Source of the DNA: Seison nebaliae
Taxonomy: Eukaryota; Rotifera; Pararotatoria; Seisonacea; Seisonidae
Reading direction: 5' to 3'
DNA length: 64,000 nucleotides
Assembly: GCA_023231475.1 (NCBI GenBank)
Contig: JALJEE010001766.1
Span: 59,523 to 123,522 of the forward strand
Part shown: positions 1 to 11,124 of the stretch, in pieces
Layout: every line of letters begins with the position of its first letter
How positions within the stretch are numbered: the stretch's first letter is position 1
Notes under the pieces: model-generated
The model's input: the letters and a program-made list of their open reading frames with translations, nothing else
Database searches by the model: none
What the model was told of the DNA's origin: nothing
Position numbers and translations under genes: made by a program

Positions 1-560
1 ATTTCCATTGATCGAATTAGATTAAGAGAATGGAAACTAATTTAATTCTTGATATTTCGGTTTATCATCACCGGCAAAACCGGCTTTCAATGTTCCAGTT
101 CCCTTTAAATTATCATAAGTTTTTCTAAAACGGAAATAAAATCATTTTAACATTATCGATAACGATCGGTTGATTCAATATCAATTTATCACCATCCATC
201 ACTGAAATGAATTCTGGAAAACAAATAAAGAAATTGATAGAAATTATTATTTCTGATAATGATGATAAAAAATTGATTTATTCTTCTTGAAAATAATCAT
301 ACTCTCAGCTTAAGTTAAAGTTAATAGTTTTATGAAATTCAAGATTCGAATTGTTCATTTTAAAAAAATACTTCAATTAAACTCCCTTCGTCTACACTTA
401 TCGTTCCTACAACTTTACTTTAACAGCAGTTACACATTTAATGTTCTTTCCCTATTTCAAATATATATAATCAATGATAATGTATGTGTCTTTTGAAATT
501 AAAGGGACGAGAAGAATAAAAGAAGAAAATTTTATTTTCAATTAAATTTTTTTATTCAAC
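1..560. other. non-coding left edge of window
   Basis: AT-rich sequence with no convincing reading frame on either strand. The right part is probably the 3' UTR of the glutaredoxin-3 gene that reads leftward from 1224. Nothing else is recognisable. Confidence 0.5.
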
Positions 561-1224
561 TTACAAATTTATACCTGTTAAAGTTTCATTTAAAGTGCCA
601 TTTTCGTGGAGTTGTTTGAGAATGTCCAATCCTCCAATTAATTGAGTATTCACGTAGATTTGGGGATAGGTCGGCCAATCGGAATAAGTTTTCAATCCTT
701 GACGCACTTCCTCATTCTCCAGTATATTGAAATGAGACCATTGGATAGGGTACTGAGAGAGAAGTTGGACCATTTCTCTACTGAATTTACACAAAGGTTG
801 TTCGGGTGTTCCTTTCATGAAAATTTTTACTTTATCCGAACTGATTAATTTGAAGAGATAATTCTCATGTAAATTTTTTAATTTACTCACGAGAGGACCC
901 ATTTTGTCTCCTTCGAATCTCCCAACCTCTTTTCCATTCTAATAATGAATTGATTTTTATATTTATAAAAGAATTGAAAAAAACTTGAAAAACGACATAT
1001 GTTGGGAGAAGTTTCAAATGGATTTTCTTAAAAATTTCGCGGAACTTCTCATTAACCTTCAATTCCAATAAATAAACTGTGATGTTCGGATACAGATGGC
1101 TCAAACCGTTCAATTGGTCCATGTTTTCAGCACGATGGCAAATTTTCATGATATTGATTCCAGTTTTTTCCGTCAACTCCGTCCAATCGTTTATATCCTC
1201 ATATTTCTCAACTTTTATCAACAT
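561..1224 (-). CDS. GLRX3: glutaredoxin-3 / PICOT-like monothiol glutaredoxin
   Basis: Two exons (985-1224 and 561-938) flank a 46-nt intron and encode about 205 residues. Residues 1-95 form a thioredoxin-like domain without a CxxC pair; LPTYVVF continues across the splice into NGKEVGRFEGDK. Residues 105-200 are a monothiol glutaredoxin domain with FMKGTPEQPLCKFS, EEVRQGLKTYSDWPTYPQIYV and LIGGLDI. Family members act in cytosolic Fe-S trafficking with BolA proteins. Two features are unusual. There is one glutaredoxin domain, as in fungal Grx3/4, whereas animal GLRX3 usually has two. The conserved CGFS centre also reads CKFS. The start is the first ATG in frame with the thioredoxin fold. Identification is firm; cluster-binding ability is uncertain because of the Gly-to-Lys change. 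Confidence 0.88.
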
Positions 1225-1329
1225 TCTCGGAAAATGAATTAAAATAATTTGTCAATAAAACTTATTTTTTGTAATGTAAAATTTTATTTGAAAAACAAAT
1301 TTTTTTTCAGCAAAAAATTAAACAAATTT

Positions 1330-3716
1330 TTAAGAGTCATTTTCAGTTTTCCGAGTCTTATTAATTCCAAGTTTTAGCTTCTCCACAAAAAATTTAATTT
1401 TAGCATCGACCACTTTTCTCTTCTTTTTCATTTCTATAAATTTCACTATTAACAATTCGATGAATTCGAAGAATGTTACGAGACTCATTCCAATACATAA
1501 TCCCATTGAACCACCGATATTACTGAGCACTGTAACGAATGTTAATGCATTTCGTTGAGTGTTCCTCTCATAGAAAGCGTCGCCAAATTTGAATTGCAAT
1601 TGAATAATTTTTTCACTAGAACAAATAGGAAAATGAAATTCGTTCAAGAAATTATCAATTCATTAACTGATAATTGTTGTTGTTCAAACATAAGTCATTG
1701 TGAACTTTCTCATAGGTGAGCGATCCATTTTGGATGAGATTGAAATATCCCATTTCACAAGTCTCTCCTATCTTCTCAATTGCATTATACATATCGAACT
1801 GGACTTCCGTTGGTTGTATAGACGATTGAAAATCATATATATTTATTTCACATGCTTCCTTACACTCCTTACATTCATTCTCCTTAAACTTATCTAACAA
1901 ATCATTCAGACATTTATATTTCAATGAAAAAAATGAAACGTTTAGTGACCAATTGACAGGAAACTTCCGTAATTGATTGACAAACATCTTTGCTAGTACT
2001 TCCTATAAAATACAATTAAATTTTAAATTAAGTAATAGTTAAATTTTAAAAGACTTGCGTCGAATGTAGCGAAACATTTGCAGTTCTTTCGGATTCTCTC
2101 ACATAAACAAGCATGGATACAAGCTGATTTTGTATATTTAGTTTTATTCTGAAACTTTGAAATTTCATCCAATTTTTCTTCGTTTGCACACACTCCCCAA
2201 TCTTTCTCTCTCAGATTCTCTCTCTGTTATTAATATTGACGTTTAAATATTGAAGTGGAATGAATGAATTAACTCTCGTATATGTCATATGAATATCGAT
2301 TTTGACACCAGACACATACTCCGCTGTACCTTCCATTTGTGGTGCTTCGTTATCATCATGAATATCAAGCACGATTCCGTCGATCAATTCTCCCTTATCA
2401 ATTCTCATCGATGGTAAATTGTTGTATTGGAAAGTGTTCCAATAAATCTTTGAGAATGTTCATCAAAATTATTTAAAATGAAATTTCCCAACATAAAAAT
2501 CTTGAATATCTTTATGATATTTTCTTGCATTTCTCAACGTGACACAAATCCCTCTGTCAGTAATTTCTTGTGTGAACATCTGATGGAAATGTGATCGTGA
2601 GTTTAGAAAAGAAAAATCGAACGTTCCCATTACACAAATAATCATCGACTCGACAATACATTATGAAATCTTCTTCTTTGGAAATACTTCGACTAACATC
2701 GATCAAATTGGTTGGTTCTGTTGAGATATAATTTAATGATTCACAAATTTCTTATTAGACGACAAAGAAGACCTTTCACCATTATTTGAGATAAATCATC
2801 CAATTCATAGAATGAATTGATATAGGAGAAGACTAACTGATTCTCATCGGAAGAATCATAAGCATTCGAGGAAAAGATGTTGATCTGATTTAAAGATGAT
2901 GATAAATGTTCGTACTTCTCTTCCAAAGGAACCAATCGACATAAATGAGTCCAGAGAACATTCTCGTCGATCTGTTCCATTTTTTTCAATATCGAATGTC
3001 GTTGAAATAATAAATGATTCTTCTTCTCCTCTAAAACATTAAACACTTTTTCTTGTAATTCTAAAATTTGTTCCGTTTTCTTTTCCTCTTGACACATTAG
3101 TTCAAATTCGTCTAATTTCCAATATATTTGTCCTTTTTCCATAATCAATAATTCGAATAAATAAAGTTCGTAGAAATTGAGTTGAAATTTCTTCATGAAC
3201 GATTTGATTATATCTTTCATTTTTCTATTAAATATTCGCCCATGATCATCATCTTTCATATATTTCTTTAGTTTTTCATTTGTCAATTCGTCATAATCGT
3301 TTTCTGGACAGAACGAAGATATACCCATTTCTCCTTCCGTCATCATTAACGGATTCTCACAATTTTTCGACGCTTCATATAACCGAGACCAGAATTGAAG
3401 GTAATTGAAATGTTTCTCTTCTAAATCCAAACGATTATTTCTACTCAATTTTATTCAAACAAATTAATTATGCAGAAAATGTTAACATTAAATTATTACA
3501 AATTGTGAAGGCGGGAAATGGTGGAATATCATAAATCAATGTCATATCTGATTGTTTTGGATGACTGACATACAAATCCAAATTGGTCCAAACGTTATAC
3601 ACTAGGAAACATGTACTTCCACAAATGATCAGTAACCATAACGCTTTCTTGATCTTCGATGATTTGATCATCCAGGGAATTCCATGAATCGTTGTTCGAT
3701 CGATAAATTCACTCAT
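1330..3716 (-). CDS. DEG/ENaC (pickpocket-like) sodium channel subunit
   Basis: This is a multi-exon gene. The first exon (from 3716) carries the pre-TM1 motif FIDRTTIHGIPWM, a first membrane helix (ALWLLIICGSTCFLVYNVW) and the FPAFTICN box. A long second exon (about 3448 down to 2745) encodes a charged extracellular segment rich in Lys/Glu and likely helical. Further exons give a Cys-containing stretch (CRVDDYLCNGN), then FTQEITDRGICVTL, which matches the family's FT..G.CYTF box, and a Cys-rich palm (ECKECKEACE). The last exon holds TM2 with LSNIGGSMGLCIGMS; its GxS triplet is the expected selectivity filter. These channels form trimers in the plasma membrane of epithelia or sensory cells. 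The ligand cannot be inferred. Internal exon edges are approximate. Confidence 0.85.
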
Positions 3717-4069
3717 TATGTTTATGTTAAACTTTTTTTTTTAAAATTAAATAAATATCTGTATTATAAATTTCTATTAAACTTTCTGATGATTTTGATT
3801 AAGTTAAAGAATTTTTCACTTTTTCAGCAATTGTTTATCGTCGAAACGATTTGGAATGAAGAAGAAAATCAAAAAGTTTTATAATATCATAAAAATAAAC
3901 AAAATTTTCATATAAAAATTGACAAAACGAATTTCTTCCACTGAACATCGATTAAGAAAATAAGGAGAAATTAAAATATGAAAAGGAAATTGATGAAAAT
4001 GCAAAAAAATTTTTGTGAGAAAATATTTCTATTTGTTTGTCTGACATTTGATTCATTAAGTTTTTCGAT

Positions 4070-5137
4070 TTAGAAATCTCCTTCTTCGAATTCTTCTTCG
4101 ATCATTTTTCTGCTCGACAACTTTCTTTCAGTTGACTTGCCGACCCGTTCGCCGATATATTTGAATGGTGCTGATTTCGAGTCTTTTCCAAATTGGTTGA
4201 AAGCTGTACAAATATATGTTCCTTCGTCATGTTCGTTTCCTCCGATGATTTGTAACCATCCAGTTGCTTCATAATGATTGGGTCCTCCTCGAACTAAAGC
4301 TGAGACATGATCGTCGTCACCTAGAATGATGGAATGAAAAATGAAATTTGATGGAATATTGAAAATTTACCTGGAAGAATAATTGCATTTGGGACTTCAT
4401 TAATAGAGATGGATTGATCATGAATATCGTTAGTGTAGAACCATTCGATAACTGGAATTGGATTTCCTGTGACTTCACATTGGAAGAAAGTTTCTTCAGT
4501 TCCATTCGAAACGATTTCAGTTGGTCCTTTCACGATACTAGCACCGGCTTTACATGGACCTTTGTAATGTGGTTGGATTTGGGAGAGTCCCATTCGACGA
4601 CGATAGATCATACTCTCCATCATCTGACAAATGTTCTCATATGTTTGTCCATCAGTTCCACATGATGCTTTCTCGTCGACACATCGACACCATGCAGCTT
4701 CCTCTTCTCCAATTGTTCTATTTTCAAAAGAATGAACGATAAAATATTTTAAATTTAGTTTACACTTTTAATATGAACTAACGTACACTTCAATCTGGCA
4801 CCACAACTACCATAATAACGGTCTACTCTGGTAATGTGTTCCAGATCGCAGAGTTCATATTCAGCACGAGCACAAACATCACAACATCCGCATTGATCTT
4901 TTGTGGAACCGGCATCGCAACTTAAGATATCGAACTTGAATGAATTGACAAAAATTTTAGTTTAAATAAAGAAACTGGAGGACAATTTTTTGGATCACAT
5001 TCTTCACAATCTTTCCGTTCTTCTCCTAAACTATTAATGTCGGCTAAACGGTTTTTTCTCGCTTCGATTCGTGAAGTAATATCAGTAGTGAGGCATTGTC
5101 CCACTATGAGGAAAAATATAGGAAAAAAAATTTTCAT
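4070..5137 (-). CDS. secreted IGFBP-domain / Kazal / Ig protein (IGFBP7/KAZALD1-like)
   Basis: Four exons (4976-5137, 4783-4934, 4371-4717, 4070-4320) with introns of 41, 65 and 50 nt give 303 residues. A signal peptide (MKIFFPIFFLIVGQCL) is followed by an IGFBP N-terminal fold: CEECDPKNCPP, QCGCCDVCARAEYELC and YYGSCGARLKC. Next is a Kazal module (CRCVDEKASCGTDGQTYENIC) and then one Ig domain (FFQCEVTGNPIPVIEWFY, DEGTYICTAFNQFG). The tail is acidic. This order matches vertebrate IGFBP7 and KAZALD1 and arthropod IGFBP-related proteins, which are extracellular and can bind insulin-like or other growth factors. Binding partners here are not shown. The ATG at 5137 is chosen because it immediately precedes the signal peptide. 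Confidence 0.88.
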
Positions 5138-5634
5138 AATTCTCTCCACAGACGTGTTAGATGTATCTCTGATCGAAGAATAAGAACGTAAAACTTTAAC
5201 AATTTTCCGATTATGCTGTTGGCAGAAGAGAACAAAATGGAAAAATAGAAACGTTCGATGGAAAATGTTTAGAAGAAAGATCAACTTACAACATCTTCAC
5301 ACATTAAGGGAGAAAAGAAAATGGAGGGAGAGTGAAAGATGAATCAAATGAAACTTATGTTCAATTATTTCTGGAGCATCTCCATAAATTTAGTTGAGTT
5401 TATATCTGTAAGAGTTTAACCGAGCAGTAAGTGCTTCTGAATGTGGATAGGGAAAAGGTCGATTTCTTTTCCCATTTAATTATGAAGAAACGAATAAGAT
5501 CGAAAACGATTTTTTCTTTTATTAATTAACAAAAAAAACGAATAATTCCACAGTGAATTCCACCCATCAACAACGATCATCAGCATAAAAAACGTGAAAT
5601 GTGAAAGTGAATTGATGAACTCTTGAAATTTCTA
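5138..5634. other. intergenic, MTREX 3' UTR and IGFBP-like promoter
   Basis: This 497-bp stretch lies between the MTREX stop and the start of the IGFBP/Kazal/Ig gene, both on the minus strand. It should hold the MTREX 3' UTR and the downstream gene's promoter. No reading frame or motif stands out. Confidence 0.4.
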
Positions 5635-8600
5635 TCAAATGTAGAGGCTGTTAGCAAAGATGAGATCTCTCTTCAATTTAGCGATAGCTTCTTCGAATTT
5701 CACTATCAATTCTTCATTACCAATCGTCTTAGCTGCACAGATTACTTGGCGGAGTACTTCTTCCAACCGTCTCAAACATCGAATAATACTCCCTTCGAAT
5801 ATATTACAGCTTTTTAGTATCTCAGCAAACGATTTCCCTTCGATCCAGTCAGAAGTTACCACCATTAAATTGTCCTTGAACTTATCCAGATATGAATGTT
5901 CATTAATCGTTATTTTTGACTCGGTAAATACTTGGGCAACATGTCGTGCTGTATCTCGCAAACACTTCGTTCCCTCCTTCAACTTTTCCCCCAGTTTTAT
6001 TTGGTCGTTCGACTTTTCGTCACAAACAAAACAAGATAAAAGTGCACAAGATTCGGACGCTGTCAAATTATTAAAGACGCCATCTAATAACATTTCTGTG
6101 AGGACTAATTCGTCGCCTGTATCGATTTCACAAGCCACACGTCCCTTCATCGAAATAACGTCACCCTCCGCACAATAATCTAATCGACGCAACACTCTCT
6201 TCATTTTCTTCAAGAGATCTTGATGGAGAATTGAATGTGCGTTCTTTAATGCATTCTTCATGTCTTGTAGTTCGTTCTCTATTCGAAGTTTCGCTTCATA
6301 TTTATTCAATAACTCGTCCAGATTATTAGCTTGGTAGAGAGAATGTCCGTACAATTTCGTCTCATATCGTTTAATATCATAAATGAGTTTCTTGAATTCT
6401 TCGTCTTCGATATGCATATCTTCGATTGGATCCATCAATGGTAGCCCGTCGGGATATTTGATAGAACATAATTCATTTAAAACACTTCCGAGACTTTGAC
6501 GCGAATCTTTCGATTGTAATTCTTCAGGTAAATATAAACGAATTGAACTGATTTGATAAACGATAGAAAGATGAACGGGAACAACTTTCATTTCACCAGT
6601 TCGATAATTTGGAGCTGGTCTCAAATGCACTATATCTCGTTCATTATTACTAATTGGTTTTACATTTAATAACATGTCGAGAAGATAACAATCTTTCTCA
6701 CCCAATTCTGTATTCTTTTTCTGACGAACATTTAAGAGAATTCCCCAATTGAAATCATGTGTCATTGTCTTAATATGGATCACTCGACCAGGATGAAGGA
6801 AAGGCGTGATGATTTTCGGATCACAAATATATGTCAATAATTGAGAATTTAATTCATGTAAACGTTTCCTCAAATTGTAATAACTACTCACTTCTTCCAT
6901 TTGTTGGACTTTTACTGAATACAATTTTTTCACTAAAGTTTTCATGGAATCCCTCAATTTGGGAATGGTAGCGAAATTTTGAAATTGATAAAATGATCGT
7001 TCTAACATAAATTCCGGATTAATTCCTTCCACTCTTAATAAATTTAAAACCATATTATAAGTGAGACGGAAGGCGGAATTTAACGGTTTCGCTTCACCTT
7101 TAACAATATCTTTACAAGTAGCGGGTGTGATCTTTTTATCGATCGCTAATATTACTAGACCTTTATCGTCTAATCCACGTCTCCCAGCACGTCCACTCAT
7201 TTGAATATATTCTCCAGAATTGAGATATCTCGTTTCTTTTCCATCGAATTTTGTTGGTGAAGTAAAAATAACAGTTCTCGCTGGCATGTTCATTCCAAGA
7301 GCGAATGTTTCGGTTGCATGAAGAACTTTAATTAATCCTTCAGCGAATAATATTTCTGTCACTTCTTTCATTATCGGCAATAATCCACCATGATGAACAC
7401 CGATTCCCCGTCGTAAAGTTGGAAGTAAATTTATTATTCTCGATAATTTTTGATCTTCTTCAGACAACGATGAAATAGCAGAATTGAATACTCTTTCCAC
7501 CGATTTACTTTCATCCGACGAATTATAATTACAAGGACTCAATTCTAACATATATGATTCACATTCTTTTTTACTAAAACTGAAAACGATGGTAGGAAGG
7601 AGATTATGATTCTCTGCCAATTTCACCAAATCGAAAGCGACGGTATGATGTTTTTTAACTGGTGTTGATGTCGTTAATGAATCCATCGCTTGATCGAATG
7701 TTTCTTGTTTGAAAGTTCCTTCTTTATCAACCACTTGATAAACGTTGTTATTACTTACCGGATAAATGAAATGTTCCAATGGTACTGGTCGATATTCCGT
7801 CGAAACGATATGACATGGTTGATGATGGAGAAATGTGATCCATTGAACGAATTGATCACCATTTGGTATGGTAGCAGATAAGAAGACGAAATGAACATTA
7901 TCTGGTAATAGAATAATACTCTCCTCCCAAACCACACCACGTTCACTATCTCTCATATAATGGATTTCATCAAACACAATCCATGCCACTTCTCGAATAA
8001 TTTCACTTCCTCGATATAACATAGATCTTAAAATTTCCGTCGTCATTACCAAACAAGAAGCATCCGGATTTATTGTGATATCTCCTGTCATCAATCCCAC
8101 ATCATTGAATTCCGTCAATAAATCCTGATATTTTTGATTTGACAACGCTTTTACCGGCGACGTATAAATCACTTTCTGTTTCGACTTCAATGCCAGAGCG
8201 ACGGCATATAATGCCACTACCGTCTTCCCAGCACTTGTATGAGCGGCTACTAATACCGATTGAATGTTGTGCACACATTTCACCGCTTCCATCTGAAACG
8301 TATCTAATTTAAATGGAAATTTTATGATCATTTTGTCGATCTCTTCCAAATCTTCATATTCAATTTCCGGTAACAAAGATACAGAATGTGTACACTCCGT
8401 CGATCGATGAATTTCTTTCATATACAATTGAGGGAGACTCTCGTACATTCTCCTCATAGCATCACTTGTCATTTGATTGAACATCTCTGTTAATGAAATG
8501 GATTGCTCGAAAATCTTTTTCGGATCTATTGCCACTTCATCTGTTTCTGTCACCTTTCCACCCTCTTCTTCTCCCTCTTTCGTCAATCCATTCGTCAAAG

Positions 8601-8679
8601 TAGTTGTAGTGAATTCTTCCAAATCTAAATCACATTTTGGCTCCGCTTCCAAATGACCAAACAAGTCTATATCATTCAT
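5635..8679 (-). CDS. MTREX: exosome RNA helicase MTR4 (MTREX)
   Basis: A single uninterrupted frame of 1014 residues. Near residue 145 are the Ski2-like helicase motifs: AHTSAGKT (Walker A), TSPVKALSNQKY (Ia), DEIH with the MTR4-typical flank VFDEIHYMRDSERGVVWEE, FLSATIPN (III), FATE-like ATETFALGMNMPARTVIFT, and QMSGRAGRRG (VI). The arch/KOW region and helical bundle follow, and the protein ends FANSLYI, close to the human MTR4 ending FAASLYL. MTR4 unwinds RNA for the nuclear exosome in the TRAMP, NEXT and PAXT assemblies. Length matches the family. The intronless structure is notable among multi-exon neighbours. It lies head-to-head with SEM1 across 308 bp. Confidence 0.97.
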   Translation of the reverse strand: MNDIDLFGHLEAEPKCDLDLEEFTTTTLTNGLTKEGEEEGGKVTETDEVAIDPKKIFEQSISLTEMFNQMTSDAMRRMYESLPQLYMKEIHRSTECTHSVSLLPEIEYEDLEEIDKMIIKFPFKLDTFQMEAVKCVHNIQSVLVAAHTSAGKTVVALYAVALALKSKQKVIYTSPVKALSNQKYQDLLTEFNDVGLMTGDITINPDASCLVMTTEILRSMLYRGSEIIREVAWIVFDEIHYMRDSERGVVWEESIILLPDNVHFVFLSATIPNGDQFVQWITFLHHQPCHIVSTEYRPVPLEHFIYPVSNNNVYQVVDKEGTFKQETFDQAMDSLTTSTPVKKHHTVAFDLVKLAENHNLLPTIVFSFSKKECESYMLELSPCNYNSSDESKSVERVFNSAISSLSEEDQKLSRIINLLPTLRRGIGVHHGGLLPIMKEVTEILFAEGLIKVLHATETFALGMNMPARTVIFTSPTKFDGKETRYLNSGEYIQMSGRAGRRGLDDKGLVILAIDKKITPATCKDIVKGEAKPLNSAFRLTYNMVLNLLRVEGINPEFMLERSFYQFQNFATIPKLRDSMKTLVKKLYSVKVQQMEEVSSYYNLRKRLHELNSQLLTYICDPKIITPFLHPGRVIHIKTMTHDFNWGILLNVRQKKNTELGEKDCYLLDMLLNVKPISNNERDIVHLRPAPNYRTGEMKVVPVHLSIVYQISSIRLYLPEELQSKDSRQSLGSVLNELCSIKYPDGLPLMDPIEDMHIEDEEFKKLIYDIKRYETKLYGHSLYQANNLDELLNKYEAKLRIENELQDMKNALKNAHSILHQDLLKKMKRVLRRLDYCAEGDVISMKGRVACEIDTGDELVLTEMLLDGVFNNLTASESCALLSCFVCDEKSNDQIKLGEKLKEGTKCLRDTARHVAQVFTESKITINEHSYLDKFKDNLMVVTSDWIEGKSFAEILKSCNIFEGSIIRCLRRLEEVLRQVICAAKTIGNEELIVKFEEAIAKLKRDLIFANSLYI

Positions 8680-8987
8680 CTAAACAACAAATCAACGGAT
8701 TTTGGGGTGGGTGTATCTCCTAAAATTCTTTTGGAAGCTTAATTTTTGAATTATCTAAATTGTATTAAATCAATATTCAATTCAAAAGAAAAATAGAGGA
8801 ACAAAATCCACATTTCTTTCTCAATTAAATAAGTTTATAATTTTTATTCTTTATAATTATTTATAGTAGTTTTTCTTATCAAACTCTTTCAAATATAATT
8901 TCAAAAAAATGGTTGTTTAACAACATTTTAATTTTTTTAATTCCAAGCTTCTCAAATTGTACGAGAAACAAATCGAATAAATTTAGT
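8680..8987. promoter_or_regulatory. shared 308-bp intergenic region between divergent MTREX and SEM1
   Basis: The start codons of two divergently transcribed housekeeping genes are 308 bp apart, so their promoters must share this AT-rich segment. No TATA box or other element can be assigned with confidence. The bidirectional promoter call is inference from geometry. Confidence 0.35.
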
Positions 8988-9212
8988 ATGGATAAGAAGA
9001 AGAGTATCGGACAAATGGTAAAACAAACAAAATATAACGAAGACTTTCCTGAGTTAATGATGAATAAATGGGATAAGGATCGTGCTAATAAAAACGATCT
9101 AGTTGTAGACGAGTTCGACATTTGGGAGAAGGATTGGGATAACAAAGAAATTAACGATGAATTCTTGAATGAAATTCGTGAGAAATTGAAAGCATACACG
9201 GTAGCTAAATGA
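8988..9212 (+). CDS. SEM1: 26S proteasome / BRCA2-associated small acidic protein SEM1 (DSS1)
   Basis: Single exon of 74 residues. The C-terminal half, VVDEFDIWEKDWDNKEIND then EFLNEIREKLKAY, aligns with the conserved DSS1 region (human VWEDNWDDDNVEDDFSNQL, then RAELEK). An upstream EDFPE...KW stretch matches the first acidic/aromatic binding site. DSS1 is an intrinsically disordered subunit of the proteasome lid, also found in TREX-2 and with BRCA2. The N-terminus is more basic than usual (MDKKKSIGQMVKQTK). The start is the ATG at 8988; the upstream in-frame extension lacks family similarity. Glutathione reductase follows on the same strand. Confidence 0.85.
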   Translation: MDKKKSIGQMVKQTKYNEDFPELMMNKWDKDRANKNDLVVDEFDIWEKDWDNKEINDEFLNEIREKLKAYTVAK

Positions 9213-9346
9213 ATAAGAGACTTTCTTCCCATTTAGAGTAAACAAGAAAAAATTTTGATGTTTTTATTCAACGGCAGATTTTAAAAAAAATTAAAACTCA
9301 TTTTTTTCCTTTCTATTTCAAATTAAATTTTTCCACTTCAACGTCA

Positions 9347-9355
9347 ATGGCAAAA
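9347..9355 (+). other. GSR: possible alternative first coding exon of glutathione reductase
   Basis: ATGGCAAAA is followed by a consensus donor (GTAAGT, from 9356). An acceptor ending at 9516 (GTTAAG, before GTGAGA) would join it in phase 0 and give [15 protein letters not shown], a cytosolic N-terminus. The alternative start at 9481 gives a hydrophobic/basic leader instead. This is inference from splice sites and frame only. Confidence 0.35.
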
Positions 9356-9456
9356 GTAAGTTTCTTTTCACTTTATAGTTCGATGTCTTGTTAATTTAAA
9401 TTTTGACGAATTTTAATATTTTTAAATTTAATCGAAAGAGAATTTTTTCCGAATAA

Positions 9457-11118
<1,662 letters not shown>

Positions 11119-11124
11119 TAATTT

